The notes beneath the pieces were generated by a model. The model saw nothing but the letters and a program-made list of their open reading frames with translations. It made no database searches and was not told the DNA's origin. DNA of 64,000 bases from Arsukibacterium sp. GTDB lineage: Bacteria > Pseudomonadota > Gammaproteobacteria > Enterobacterales > Alteromonadaceae. The translations under genes and the position numbers were made by a program. The stretch is from positions 124,001 through 188,000 of the forward strand of contig NZ_JAGYIM010000019.1 in NCBI RefSeq assembly GCF_018402695.1, given 5' to 3'. Positions 55,766-64,000 of this stretch are shown one piece after another (the stretch's first letter is position 1; each line of letters begins with the position of its first letter).

Positions 55766-57172
55766 TCAGGCCCGGCCATAGCGGTCAGAAAAACGCACAA
55801 TATCATCTTCACCCAGGTATGAACCCGACTGCACTTCAATTAATTCAAGCGGTATTTTACCCGGGTTTTCCAACGCGTGCACAGCGCCTAACGGAATATA
55901 AACTGACTGGTTTTCACTTAATAATGTATCTTTACCATCCACCGTCACATTAGCGGTACCAGATACTACTATCCAATGCTCGGCGCGGTGGTGATGCATT
56001 TGAATAGATAATTTTTCACCAGGTTTCACGGTAATTCGTTTTACCTGATAACGCTCACCGTAGTCTATTGAGTCGTATTTACCCCAGGGTCGGTATACTT
56101 CGCGGTGTACTTTATGTTCAGTACGCCCCGCTGCTTTTAACTGCTGCACTATGGCTTTAACATCCTGCACTTTATCTTTTGCAGCCACGAGCACAGCGTC
56201 TTTAGTTTGCACCACAACAACATTATCTAAACCAACAGTCGCCACCAGGCTGGTTTCTGCATAAATATAGTTGTTGCTGCTGTTTACCGTTAATACATCG
56301 CCCTGGTGCACGTTACCAGAGCCATCTTTTTCACTGATTTCCCACAATGACGACCAGGCCCCCACATCACTCCAACCAGCATCTAAAGGCACTACAATAG
56401 CAGACGCGGTTTTCTCCATTACTGCATAATCTATTGAGTCATCCGGGCAAGCCAAAAAGGCCTCTTTATTTGCCCGAATAAAGTCTAAATCCGGGTCAAC
56501 TTCAGCCATGGCCTGCTCACAAGCGGCGTAAATATCTGGCCGGTGCTGTTTAAGCTCAGCCAGGTAAACACAGGCTTTGAACATAAACATACCGCTATTC
56601 CAGTAATATTCACCGCTTTTCAGGTATTGCTCAGCAATCGCCATGCTGGGCTTTTCTACAAACTCAGCAACGCTGTATGCAGTATCTACTGCATCGCCGC
56701 GTTTAATATAACCATAGCCGGTTTCAGCTGCGGTGGGCACTATACCAAATGTTACCAGTTTATCGTTTGCTGCAAAGCCAGCTGCTTTTTGTACCGCTGA
56801 ACTAAAAGCATTTTTATCGGTAATAACATGATCAGCTGCCAATACCAGCAACAGCGGGTCCGTGCCTTTTTTAACCGCAGTAAGGGCAGCTAAAGCAATG
56901 GCCGGTGCAGTGTTACGGCCAACTGGCTCTAATATAATATTGTGGTCTAACTGCTTTATCTGGCGCAGTTGCTCAGCAGCAATAAATCGATGCTCTTCAT
57001 TACAAATAACCAACGGCGACAAGGCATCCACGTCAGCTAAACGTTTAACCGTAGCCTGCAACATAGTTTGCTCGCCATCCAGTTTTAAAAACTGCTTTGG
57101 CATCAGATCACGAGATAAAGGCCACAAACGACTGCCAGTCCCACCGGCCATAATCACAGGTAAAATCATCAT
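55766..57172 (-). CDS. manC: Mannose-1-phosphate guanylyltransferase / mannose-6-phosphate isomerase
   Basis: Bifunctional type II enzyme of about 468 aa making GDP-mannose. The start near 57172 gives [20 protein letters not shown], which includes the pyrophosphorylase signature; the in-frame extension to 57238 overlaps the previous gene and lacks homology. KPKQFL-like PKQFLKL, the FVEKPS motif near 170 and WNSGMFMF near 195 belong to the nucleotidyltransferase. The C-terminal cupin ([19 protein letters not shown] to [10 protein letters not shown]) is the isomerase domain. Confidence 0.93.
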   Translation of the reverse strand: MMILPVIMAGGTGSRLWPLSRDLMPKQFLKLDGEQTMLQATVKRLADVDALSPLVICNEEHRFIAAEQLRQIKQLDHNIILEPVGRNTAPAIALAALTAVKKGTDPLLLVLAADHVITDKNAFSSAVQKAAGFAANDKLVTFGIVPTAAETGYGYIKRGDAVDTAYSVAEFVEKPSMAIAEQYLKSGEYYWNSGMFMFKACVYLAELKQHRPDIYAACEQAMAEVDPDLDFIRANKEAFLACPDDSIDYAVMEKTASAIVVPLDAGWSDVGAWSSLWEISEKDGSGNVHQGDVLTVNSSNNYIYAETSLVATVGLDNVVVVQTKDAVLVAAKDKVQDVKAIVQQLKAAGRTEHKVHREVYRPWGKYDSIDYGERYQVKRITVKPGEKLSIQMHHHRAEHWIVVSGTANVTVDGKDTLLSENQSVYIPLGAVHALENPGKIPLELIEVQSGSYLGEDDIVRFSDRYGRA

Positions 57173-57207
57173 CACATCAATTTCATTTTTAATTTCAATT
57201 AATAGAA

Positions 57208-59028
57208 TTACAATCCAAATAATTTCATATCTGGCCAACTTGCGGTTTTATCTTTAGTTTTAGCGGTAAACAACGCTTTTTCGGTACTATGATCGTCGGG
57301 AACCCGAAGGATAAACCTTTCTGCCTGTAAATTCATTACAAAATGAGGGTTTAATAATTCAATTGCTTCCCATTCGAAGAATGGTGTATGCACCACTAAC
57401 ATATAACTGAAAGACTCTGCAAGAAAGCTTTGAATTTTCCAGCCATAAGAATCCATAAAAATAACCGCTCTGGGCAATGACTTATTATGGGAGTTAACCC
57501 AAAGGCCCATATAACCGCGGTTGTTTATACCGTTATTCCAAACCGCTTTAGCGCCAGGATTTTTTATTGAACAGCTTGTTTGCTCGCCAAGTAATTTAAC
57601 TGAAAATTTATCACCTAAATCACCAGTTACTACCTGATGTTTAACTGACACCTCGTCAAGTTCAAACTTCTTAAGCATTGCAGGAAACTGTCTTTGTAAT
57701 TCGTTATAAGCAATAAAAGCGCCATAAGGGCTCCAATGAGAATCAACCGTATTACATACAATTCCATTGTCTCTGGCGTCGGAAAGGGCACAAAGCGGAT
57801 AAACAGGCTTAAAACTGGATAGTGACGCGAGAAGTTTCATTACGGGTCTTAATGCAGCGTCTTGATCAAGAAAATCGTCTATGTGAACAGAAATAGTGTC
57901 AGGGCAAATTAAATAAGCATAGGTAATATCCCGAACGGCACACCAAGCATGCCTCAACTCTAGGGTATGTTTCCAGCGGACCACTTCACTATCAGACAGG
58001 GTTACTAAACCTAAATGTTGGTTTAAGTAATTGTTGGTACCCTGGCCCAGAGACAAGCGTCCTCCCTTCCCTACAACAACATCAACCCCTTGCTCACCCT
58101 CCTGGCTATACTGAATAACCTGTCTGGCTATAAACTCCCGGCACTCAGCAACATCGGAGAATAAACCTGCAGCTAGCCAAACTTGCGCCAACAAAAGTGA
58201 TTGCTCACCTGATAACTGCTTATACCTGTTAGCGTGAACGCCCAGACTGTAAACCTTAGGATGTTCAGAGCGCTTTAAAACTAACACAACGTCATCGTGC
58301 TTCTCTGGCCATCTGGCAAAAAGTGTTGCTGAAGGCCGGGGTCTCGCTGCATAAAAACGGTCAAGTTCGCCTATAGCAAGCAGCCAACCAGCATATAATA
58401 AGAATTCAGTATGTCTACTATTGCTGGCAATAACCTCATATAGATTTCTATGTTTAGAAGCTGTAATAGCAGCAAGCATTTGAGTAACCTGCTCAGTGAT
58501 CAGCAGATACGGCGTTACAGTAGGCAAGCACTTCTTATCATCGGCAAGTTTTACCTTCCAAAAATTAAAACTATGCCGCCTGCATTGCTCTAAATGACCA
58601 GCATGTTTAACAAATTCGCTAAGCGGCCTTCCGTCATCACTAAACAGTTGAGATTTATCTAAGCTGCTTATTAAGTGGTTTTTAGCATCAAGAAGCAGAT
58701 AGTGAGCGTTTTGGACTATTTTCGAAACCTCGAGCTTCAAAACTTGCTGCGTTCTGTAACCATCGTCTCTGGATCTTAAATCAACACCCAACTCAGTCGC
58801 GTATACATATTTCACAATACCGGCTAATTTCGGCATCTCGCGTGCTACTTTAGCCAGAAATCTACTTTTCAAATCTGGTTGATTAAAAGAGTTATCGACA
58901 AATATTATCTCGTCGCAAACATCATCACTTAAAAAGATATTGATACTGCGAGCTAACAAAGCCAACATATCTAATTCTTTTTCATAAAAAACTATAGCTA
59001 ATGAAATTTTATTTTTAACAGTCAACAT
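57208..59028 (-). CDS. Fusion of DUF6492-like glycosyltransferase and AlgX-like domain
   Basis: Protein of 606 aa. The N-terminal part (about 1-250) begins [21 protein letters not shown], with the [12 protein letters not shown] and [11 protein letters not shown] segments typical of DUF6492-type putative glycosyltransferases. The C-terminal part (about 315-590) has AlgX/AlgJ features: [20 protein letters not shown], the motif [10 protein letters not shown], and AVIFMDSYG with the candidate nucleophile serine. A protein that both glycosylates and acylates is inferred. Base composition is more AT-rich than the left half of the window. Confidence 0.7.
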   Translation of the reverse strand: MLTVKNKISLAIVFYEKELDMLALLARSINIFLSDDVCDEIIFVDNSFNQPDLKSRFLAKVAREMPKLAGIVKYVYATELGVDLRSRDDGYRTQQVLKLEVSKIVQNAHYLLLDAKNHLISSLDKSQLFSDDGRPLSEFVKHAGHLEQCRRHSFNFWKVKLADDKKCLPTVTPYLLITEQVTQMLAAITASKHRNLYEVIASNSRHTEFLLYAGWLLAIGELDRFYAARPRPSATLFARWPEKHDDVVLVLKRSEHPKVYSLGVHANRYKQLSGEQSLLLAQVWLAAGLFSDVAECREFIARQVIQYSQEGEQGVDVVVGKGGRLSLGQGTNNYLNQHLGLVTLSDSEVVRWKHTLELRHAWCAVRDITYAYLICPDTISVHIDDFLDQDAALRPVMKLLASLSSFKPVYPLCALSDARDNGIVCNTVDSHWSPYGAFIAYNELQRQFPAMLKKFELDEVSVKHQVVTGDLGDKFSVKLLGEQTSCSIKNPGAKAVWNNGINNRGYMGLWVNSHNKSLPRAVIFMDSYGWKIQSFLAESFSYMLVVHTPFFEWEAIELLNPHFVMNLQAERFILRVPDDHSTEKALFTAKTKDKTASWPDMKLFGL

Positions 59029-59029
59029 A

Positions 59030-60167
59030 CTAAACAGCCTGATCGGTAAAAATTTTTCTTAAATCACTTACGCAATTAACCCAGGAATACTTACCATTAA
59101 AATTGAGAAGATCAGTATCATCAGTTATCGCTTGTTTACCTGAAGCAATATTCATCATAATATCCTCCATCTCATGGTAACTATTAAATAGGAAACCGAG
59201 GTTTTTAGTAATAAACTCTGGAAGGATACCATCTTTGGGTGCTATTACCGGACGTGAAAAGGTCAAACTAAGAACGGCCGAACCTGAAGTCAAAATCTTT
59301 TTAAATGGAAGCACAGCATAATCTGAAGCACTAAATAAATATTTAACAGTGCTATCTTCTATAAAACCCAACCTGAATCTTATAGCTGGATGAGCGAGGT
59401 AATTACTAACCATTTCTCTGCTATCGTCATCAGTAATATTACCAGCAACAATAAGCACTGCTTTGTTATTTTTACTGTAAACCCGCTCAAAAGCCTGAAG
59501 TAAATTACCCAAGCCTTTGTAGCCTTTAATATTACCAAAAAACAAGAAAACTACAGCGTGCTTATCTATATCAAACTCAGATCTTGCTGTTTCCTTGTCA
59601 ATAAGGTTGCCGTAATAATTACCATACGAGCCGTGCGGGACTTTATAAATCTTTTGTTTTTTGATATCAATTTTTTCTATTAAAATTTCTTCGGCTTTGT
59701 CACCACTGAACTAACGCATAGTCAAATAACTTCGCTACCTTTTTGCGCAACACAACTTCTCTCTCAGCAAACTCTGTATCATGAGATGTAATATTGTGCG
59801 CAGTATATATTATTTTATACCCTATACTCTTAGCATAAGTGAGTATGGAAACCAGGTTGTCTGCACCCGCATCATCAGAGAAATCTATAAAAGCCTGCAG
59901 CCAGTGTAAATGAATATAATCATAACTATTGCGCTTTTCTTTTAAAAACCTTTCACATAGTGCTTCTTTTGCATGACCCGAAACTGAAATGTCATTTTTT
60001 TTATTAATAGCTTCGTAAAGCAGCTTTTGGTATGGATTATTACCTACCCAGGCAGGGAAAAATAGAATCCCATTTTTACTGCCCTTAAGAGCAAACTTAG
60101 ATTCAACAGTACTTTTGTACTTTTTTTCTTCAGCTTCGTGTCTTTTCTTCTCAAGAAATACTTGCAC
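59030..60167 (-). pseudogene. GT4-type glycosyltransferase, frameshifted
   Basis: Two frames of one GT-B glycosyltransferase. The upstream part (60167-59700) has GILFFPAWVGNNPYQKLLYE and IGYKIIYTAHNI. The downstream part continues through KAEEILIEKIDIKK and VPHGSYGNYYG to FLFFGNIKGYKGLGNLLQAF, SDYAVLPFKKILTSGSAVL and a C-terminal donor site. One extra base near 59700 turns the expected VHGDKAEE into VQW plus a stop. The upstream part may itself continue from the GT2 gene before it (see the findings), so this could be the second half of a longer protein. Confidence 0.65.
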
Positions 60168-60183
60168 CTCAACTTCATTACCA

Positions 60184-61299
60184 TCAGATACAGTTAAAAA
60201 CTCTTTGTAAAGCCCACCATTTTTTATTATCGATGCAGAATTTTTTAAATTTAGCTTTATTTATCTTATTAAATGCTATTTTTATCTTTTTCAGGAAGTC
60301 GCTGAAGTGATTTTTATTTATCAACCCAAGCGTGTAAAGTAAAGAGTTTATTAGCTTAACATTTATAAGCTGCTTATAGTGTTCAGTAACATTAACATCT
60401 TCAGACCAGCTCAACACATTTTTATAGGACTCAAACTCAAAATCACAATTCGAATTTTTACGATGGGCAACCGTAACTGAGGATTCACTCTCTCTTCGGT
60501 AGTTGTAACCAAACAGGCCGTCTGAATACGACACCGTCGCACAATAATAGTATGCTTTAAAAATAAAGGGCACATCGACAGCAGCCGGTGTTTCGCCAAG
60601 TTTTATGTCAAATGTTTTAATAAGTCGACGATGAAAAACTTTGTCCCAAATCATAAAACTATCATGGAATTTATAACGCGTTGACTTAGGGTCATTGAAA
60701 CCTGCGTTATTATATTTTCTTACTGACACCTCACCCGTTCTGAGACAATTTTTAAAACCATTTGAAAAGACTATATCTGGGAAACCAGCAAGTGCTTTTT
60801 CCATCAAAGATGAGTAGTAATCATTATCTAACCAGTCATCGCTGTCTACAAAGCCAATGTATGCGCCCTTACATATATCTAACGCCTGGTTCCTTGGTGT
60901 GCCCGGGTTACCGCTGGCTTTTTTGTTTTCAATTACCACAACTCTGTCGTCTAACTCTGCAAACCTGGCAATAATCTCTGCCGAGTTGTCAGTTGAACCA
61001 TCATTAACTATTATTAATTCGAAATTTTTAAAGCGCTGGTTAACTATGCTGTTCAGGCATTTCTCAAGATATTGCCCGGAATTATATACCGGGACAATAA
61101 TACTCAATTCCGGGCCTTTATTATCGACATAAAAAACTTTATTCAGGTGCAAGTTAATTTCTTTACTAAACACCGACTCCGGGTTTAATACAGAAAGCTC
61201 GTAAGCTGTTTTGCTTGCATCTGTAACCATACCCTCTTTTAAATAAGACATGCTCATATTGAAATAACATATCTCTGGCAGGTAATGGGTGTCAGCCAT
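60184..61299 (-). CDS. GT2 glycosyltransferase, probably frameshifted at both ends
   Basis: Glycosyltransferase of 371 codons as read. The GT-A domain starts near residue 63 (LSIIVPVYNSGQYLEKCLNS), with IVNDGSTDNSAE and the DxD-like GFVDSDDW. A TPR-like N-terminus (LPEICYFNMSMSYLKEGM) probably begins further upstream: dropping one base near 61304 joins it to FRDKNNFAAIEHYKAMADTH, opening at a TTG near 61366. Dropping one A in the A6 run near 60250 joins the C-terminus to SASIIKNGGLYKEFL and then to the GT4 part. If both are errors, this is one GT2-GT4 protein of about 770 residues. Confidence 0.75.
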   Translation of the reverse strand: MADTHYLPEICYFNMSMSYLKEGMVTDASKTAYELSVLNPESVFSKEINLHLNKVFYVDNKGPELSIIVPVYNSGQYLEKCLNSIVNQRFKNFELIIVNDGSTDNSAEIIARFAELDDRVVVIENKKASGNPGTPRNQALDICKGAYIGFVDSDDWLDNDYYSSLMEKALAGFPDIVFSNGFKNCLRTGEVSVRKYNNAGFNDPKSTRYKFHDSFMIWDKVFHRRLIKTFDIKLGETPAAVDVPFIFKAYYYCATVSYSDGLFGYNYRRESESSVTVAHRKNSNCDFEFESYKNVLSWSEDVNVTEHYKQLINVKLINSLLYTLGLINKNHFSDFLKKIKIAFNKINKAKFKKFCIDNKKWWALQRVFNCI

Positions 61300-61475
61300 T
61301 GCTTTGTATGTGCTCTATAGCGGCAAAGTTGTTTTTATCCCTAAAAAAATTATTCGCTTGTAACAATCTGTTATTTTCAAAACTGACACATTTGCCTCTC
61401 TGCTAAACGCTACAAACTCTATGCATAGCCAAGTAATACTAACTGCAGTTAACAGGCAGTTGCTTACAATATACC

Positions 61476-62649
61476 TTAATCACTGCCAAATAAGTCCCGG
61501 GTATACACCTTATCCAGCACATCAGCCAGTACATCACTGTGGCGGTTGGCGACAATCACATCACTGATGCGTTTGAACTCTGCTAAATCTTTAATTACCC
61601 GGCTATGGTAAAAGTTGTCTTCTTTAAGCTCTGGCTCGTATACCACTACTTCAATGCCTTTGGCTTTTATCCGTTTCATAATACCCTGAATGGCAGAGGC
61701 GCGAAAATTATCTGACCCTGACTTCATTACCAGCCGGTATACCCCAACAATTTCAGGCTTGCGCTTTAAAATCGACTCAGCAATAAAATCCTTACGGGTA
61801 CGGTTGGCTTCTACCACCGCTTGGATCATATTATTGGGCACGTCTTTGTAGTTGGCTAAAAGCTGCTTAGTGTCTTTTGGTAAGCAGTAACCACCATAAC
61901 CAAAACTCGGGTTGTGGTAATGCATGCCAATCCGTGGATCTAAGCCAACACCTTCAATAATCTGCCGGCTACTTAAACCATGGCTTTCGGCATAGCTGTC
62001 CAGCTCGTTAAAATAAGCTACCCGCATCGCCAGGTAGGTATTGCTAAACAGCTTAATGGCTTCGGCTTCGGTGCTATCGGTAAATAGTACTGGTACTTCC
62101 TGCTTTATTGCACCTTGCTGCAACAGGGCTGCAAACTGCTCTGCCCGTTCGCTTTGCTCACCCACTATAATCCGGCTGGGGTATAAGTTATCGTAAAGCG
62201 CCCGGCCTTCGCGTAAAAACTCAGGCGAAAAATCAGATTATTTGTGCCAAACTTTTCCCGGGCACTTTTGGTGTACCCCACCGGCACGGTCGACTTAATA
62301 ATCATTACCGCTGTCGGATTTACTGCCATCACGTCCTGAATAACCGCCTCAACACTTTTAGTATTAAAATAGTTAGTTTCAGGGTCGTAATCGGTAGGTG
62401 TGGCAATAATCACAAAGTCAGCATCACGGTATGCCAGGTTTTTGTCCAGGGTAGCGGTAAAATTCAGCGCTTTATTCGCCAGAAAATCACTAATTTCCTT
62501 ATCTTCAATCGGTGATTTTTGCTGTTAAGCAGCGCGACTTTTTCCGGCACGATATCAACCGCCGTAACCTGATTATGCTGCGCCAGCAACATAGCGTTAG
62601 ATAAGCCGACGTAACCAGTGCCAGCAATGGCTATTTTAAAATCTGACAT
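61476..62649 (-). pseudogene. ugd: UDP-sugar 6-dehydrogenase, broken by two frameshifts
   Basis: UDP-glucose/UDP-GlcNAc-type dehydrogenase producing a UDP-uronic acid, read in three frames (62649-62464, 62413-62165, 62165-61476). The N-terminal Rossmann motif is [19 protein letters not shown]. The catalytic Cys is in [13 protein letters not shown]. One base is missing from an A-run near 62518 ([13 protein letters not shown] expected) and one from a T-run near 62228 ([15 protein letters not shown] expected). Restored length is about 390 residues, normal for Ugd. Both lesions are in homopolymers of five, which favours sequencing error. Confidence 0.85.
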
Positions 62650-62666
62650 TCAATACTTTCCAAATA

Positions 62667-63785
62667 TTATAGGGCTTTATCAGCCGGTAAATTGTCACCA
62701 AACCACCACACTTTGCGCTGTGTCCAGGGTTCGTCTGGTGCTCGCCAAAATTCATCATCTTCGGGTAAACCTAGAGGTAAAAATATCACCGAAGTTAAGT
62801 ATAAACTACCAGTAGAAATGTAATTTTCACCTATATCAGGCTGATGACTATTCAAACCTATTGTCAACCAACCATTTTCATCATAATTTTCTGGTGCCAA
62901 AAGTGTCTTTTCAATTACTGACCATAGAGCACATCTAACCTGTGCTGGTTTTAATGATTGTGGCAGTTTCTTGATTAAAGCTAACTGAGCTAATAAATGG
63001 AATGCCGCGCCACGATAAGCCAGCGAACGCCCTATCGGAGGAAAGGTGCCATCAGGCGATATCATACGCTCTTGGATCTCGGCATACCGCTGTGCACGCT
63101 GTAAAACCCTTACGCCTATATTGTCCCAGTCTTTTACCTGACCTTTCAGGGTCTCCGTTATTTGCAACAGAAAAGGTAAAATCACATAACTATTATAATA
63201 GTCAGCCCTGAACAGTGAACCATCGCCATAATGACCATCGCCCAGGTACCATTGCTCGTGCTGTCGAAGCGCATAGTCTATGCGCATTTTGTCATAATCT
63301 TCGCCTACCATAAAAAAGAAGGCCTCGATCATGGCAGAAAATAACAACCAATTGTTGAAATGTGGCTTAATTACGCGTGTACTTTTTAACGAAATCAGCA
63401 CTTGATGTTTTGTATTATCTGGCAGCTGCTTCCAAAGTATATTGGGCGAACGAAGAAACGCTAAAGCCAAAAACGCTGCATCAACTAAAGGTTGTGTTCC
63501 CTCGTTAAAGTTTAGGAAATCTGCATGACGGTTATCAGTAACATTTACCAAGCCCTGAAAAAATTTAGGTGCATTGGCCTTTGAAAAACTGCCTGCAAGT
63601 TCAATACTGGAAGATAAGCCACACAACATTCTGCCTATGCATTCTAAATACGTACTTTTTTCGTATCGATGTAAATCGTCCCGTCCTCTTACAGGAAGGC
63701 TAGACTTTAACCGCCCCTCAGCAAAAGCATCTATAACTTTCAAAAAGGTTTTATTAAGTACAAGCTCCCATGAGCTTTTAGCCAT
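62667..63785 (-). CDS. DUF2264 domain protein
   Basis: Protein of 372 aa matching DUF2264. Conserved-looking segments are SVLKSTRVIKPHFNNW-like SLKSTRVIKPHFNNWLLF, YLGDGHYGDGSLFRADYYNS near residue 195, ERMISPDGTFPPIGRSLAYR near 250 and DEFWRAPDEPWTQRKVWW near the end. An alpha/alpha-barrel fold like that of polysaccharide lyases and unsaturated hydrolases is expected. Function is not established; placement in a capsule locus fits a role in polysaccharide processing. It starts at ATG 63785 with AGG upstream. Confidence 0.82.
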   Translation of the reverse strand: MAKSSWELVLNKTFLKVIDAFAEGRLKSSLPVRGRDDLHRYEKSTYLECIGRMLCGLSSSIELAGSFSKANAPKFFQGLVNVTDNRHADFLNFNEGTQPLVDAAFLALAFLRSPNILWKQLPDNTKHQVLISLKSTRVIKPHFNNWLLFSAMIEAFFFMVGEDYDKMRIDYALRQHEQWYLGDGHYGDGSLFRADYYNSYVILPFLLQITETLKGQVKDWDNIGVRVLQRAQRYAEIQERMISPDGTFPPIGRSLAYRGAAFHLLAQLALIKKLPQSLKPAQVRCALWSVIEKTLLAPENYDENGWLTIGLNSHQPDIGENYISTGSLYLTSVIFLPLGLPEDDEFWRAPDEPWTQRKVWWFGDNLPADKAL

Positions 63786-63920
63786 TTTATCAACCTATTT
63801 AATTAGTCAGACCTGGAGCAATTTAGTAAAATCAAAAAAATAAATATAAAATAACTAGCAAAATATCAATAAACTTGAATTTTAGGTCAAGATTACCCAA
63901 TATATTCAATATCAATAATA

Positions 63921-64000
63921 TTAAGTGCTAAATTTACTCTGGTCCCAAAGTTTCATTTGATTGATTTCTTGTTGAGTCATAACTCTGAAATTATCATTAA
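63921..64000 (-). CDS. C-terminal end of a gene running off the window
   Basis: On the minus strand an open frame enters from the right edge and ends at TAA (63923-63921). It encodes NDNFRVMTQQEINQMKLWDQ followed by SKFST. Composition looks coding, but too little is visible to name it. The 135-bp gap to the DUF2264 start is AT-rich and shows no other feature. Confidence 0.4.
   Translation of the reverse strand, partial: NDNFRVMTQQEINQMKLWDQSKFST

Noticed and set aside
57173-57238. N-terminal extension of manC
   Set aside because: It overlaps the preceding gene and encodes a hydrophobic stretch not found in GDP-mannose pyrophosphorylases; the signature starts right after the ATG near 57172.

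Overview
The window looks like about 64 kb of chromosome from a marine or freshwater gammaproteobacterium near Rheinheimera, Arsukibacterium or Alishewanella (Alteromonadales-like). This is inferred from the gene repertoire (divergent tkt-epd and metK, rsmE-gshB-yqgE-ruvX, rlmJ, rlmA, yciU, a yjbEFGH-type operon, a GlyGly-CTERM protease) and near-balanced base composition. No rRNA, tRNA, prophage, insertion sequence or CRISPR array was seen.

Left part (1-29 kb): housekeeping and envelope genes. On the minus strand are epd (running off the left edge) and a transketolase gene with one extra base. Divergent from them is metK, with a tandem MetJ operator overlapping a plausible promoter and a strong terminator. 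Then come an AbgT transporter, rsmE, gshB, yqgE, ruvX and a DUF1653 gene. From 9.6 to 15.6 kb a tightly overlapping plus-strand operon encodes a small superinfection-immunity-like membrane protein, a Yip1-family membrane protein, a MacA-like adaptor, a MacB-type ABC ATPase and permease, and a LytS/LytTR-type two-component pair. Further on are RNA methyltransferases, an S1/P1 nuclease, an ECF sigma factor with a putative membrane partner, a TonB-family protein whose ribosome binding site lies in a hairpin, a beta-lactamase-like hydrolase, a subtilisin-like protease with plant-type leucine-rich repeats, thymidine kinase and a diguanylate cyclase.

Right part (29-64 kb): one long minus-strand surface-polysaccharide region. 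It starts with a yjbEFGH/gfcABCD-type secretion operon, a CapD-type nucleotide-sugar dehydratase and a short phosphoglycosyl transferase. A sulfate-activation block (cysD, cysN, an SLC13-type permease, cysC) makes PAPS. Then come KpsC (Kdo linker transferase), several glycosyltransferases, two AlgX/AlgJ-like proteins, an asparagine-synthetase-like fusion, a phytanoyl-CoA-dioxygenase-like enzyme, GDP-mannose synthesis genes (manB, manC), a UDP-sugar dehydrogenase and a DUF2264 protein. Together they suggest a Kdo-linked, possibly mannose- and uronic-acid-containing, O-acylated and perhaps sulfated capsule. The export ABC genes and any sulfotransferase are not in the window.

The most unusual feature is three arrays of short tandem hairpins (40952-41130, 52901-53085, 53998-54223). 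Nearly every unit is a palindrome with 5-6 bp arms and a mostly 3-nt loop. Stem sequences differ from unit to unit but both arms always match, and units are separated by a conserved spacer of about 8 nt (TAGTNACC, TCGTNACC or their reverse complements), giving a 23-bp period. Two arrays bracket the dioxygenase gene. I do not recognise this as a described repeat family.

A second notable point is that at least eight single-base frameshifts interrupt otherwise intact genes (tkt, an AlgJ-like gene, a glycosyltransferase/asparagine-synthetase gene, a GT2/GT4 gene and ugd), several in homopolymers. They are either sequencing errors or real decay of the capsule locus.
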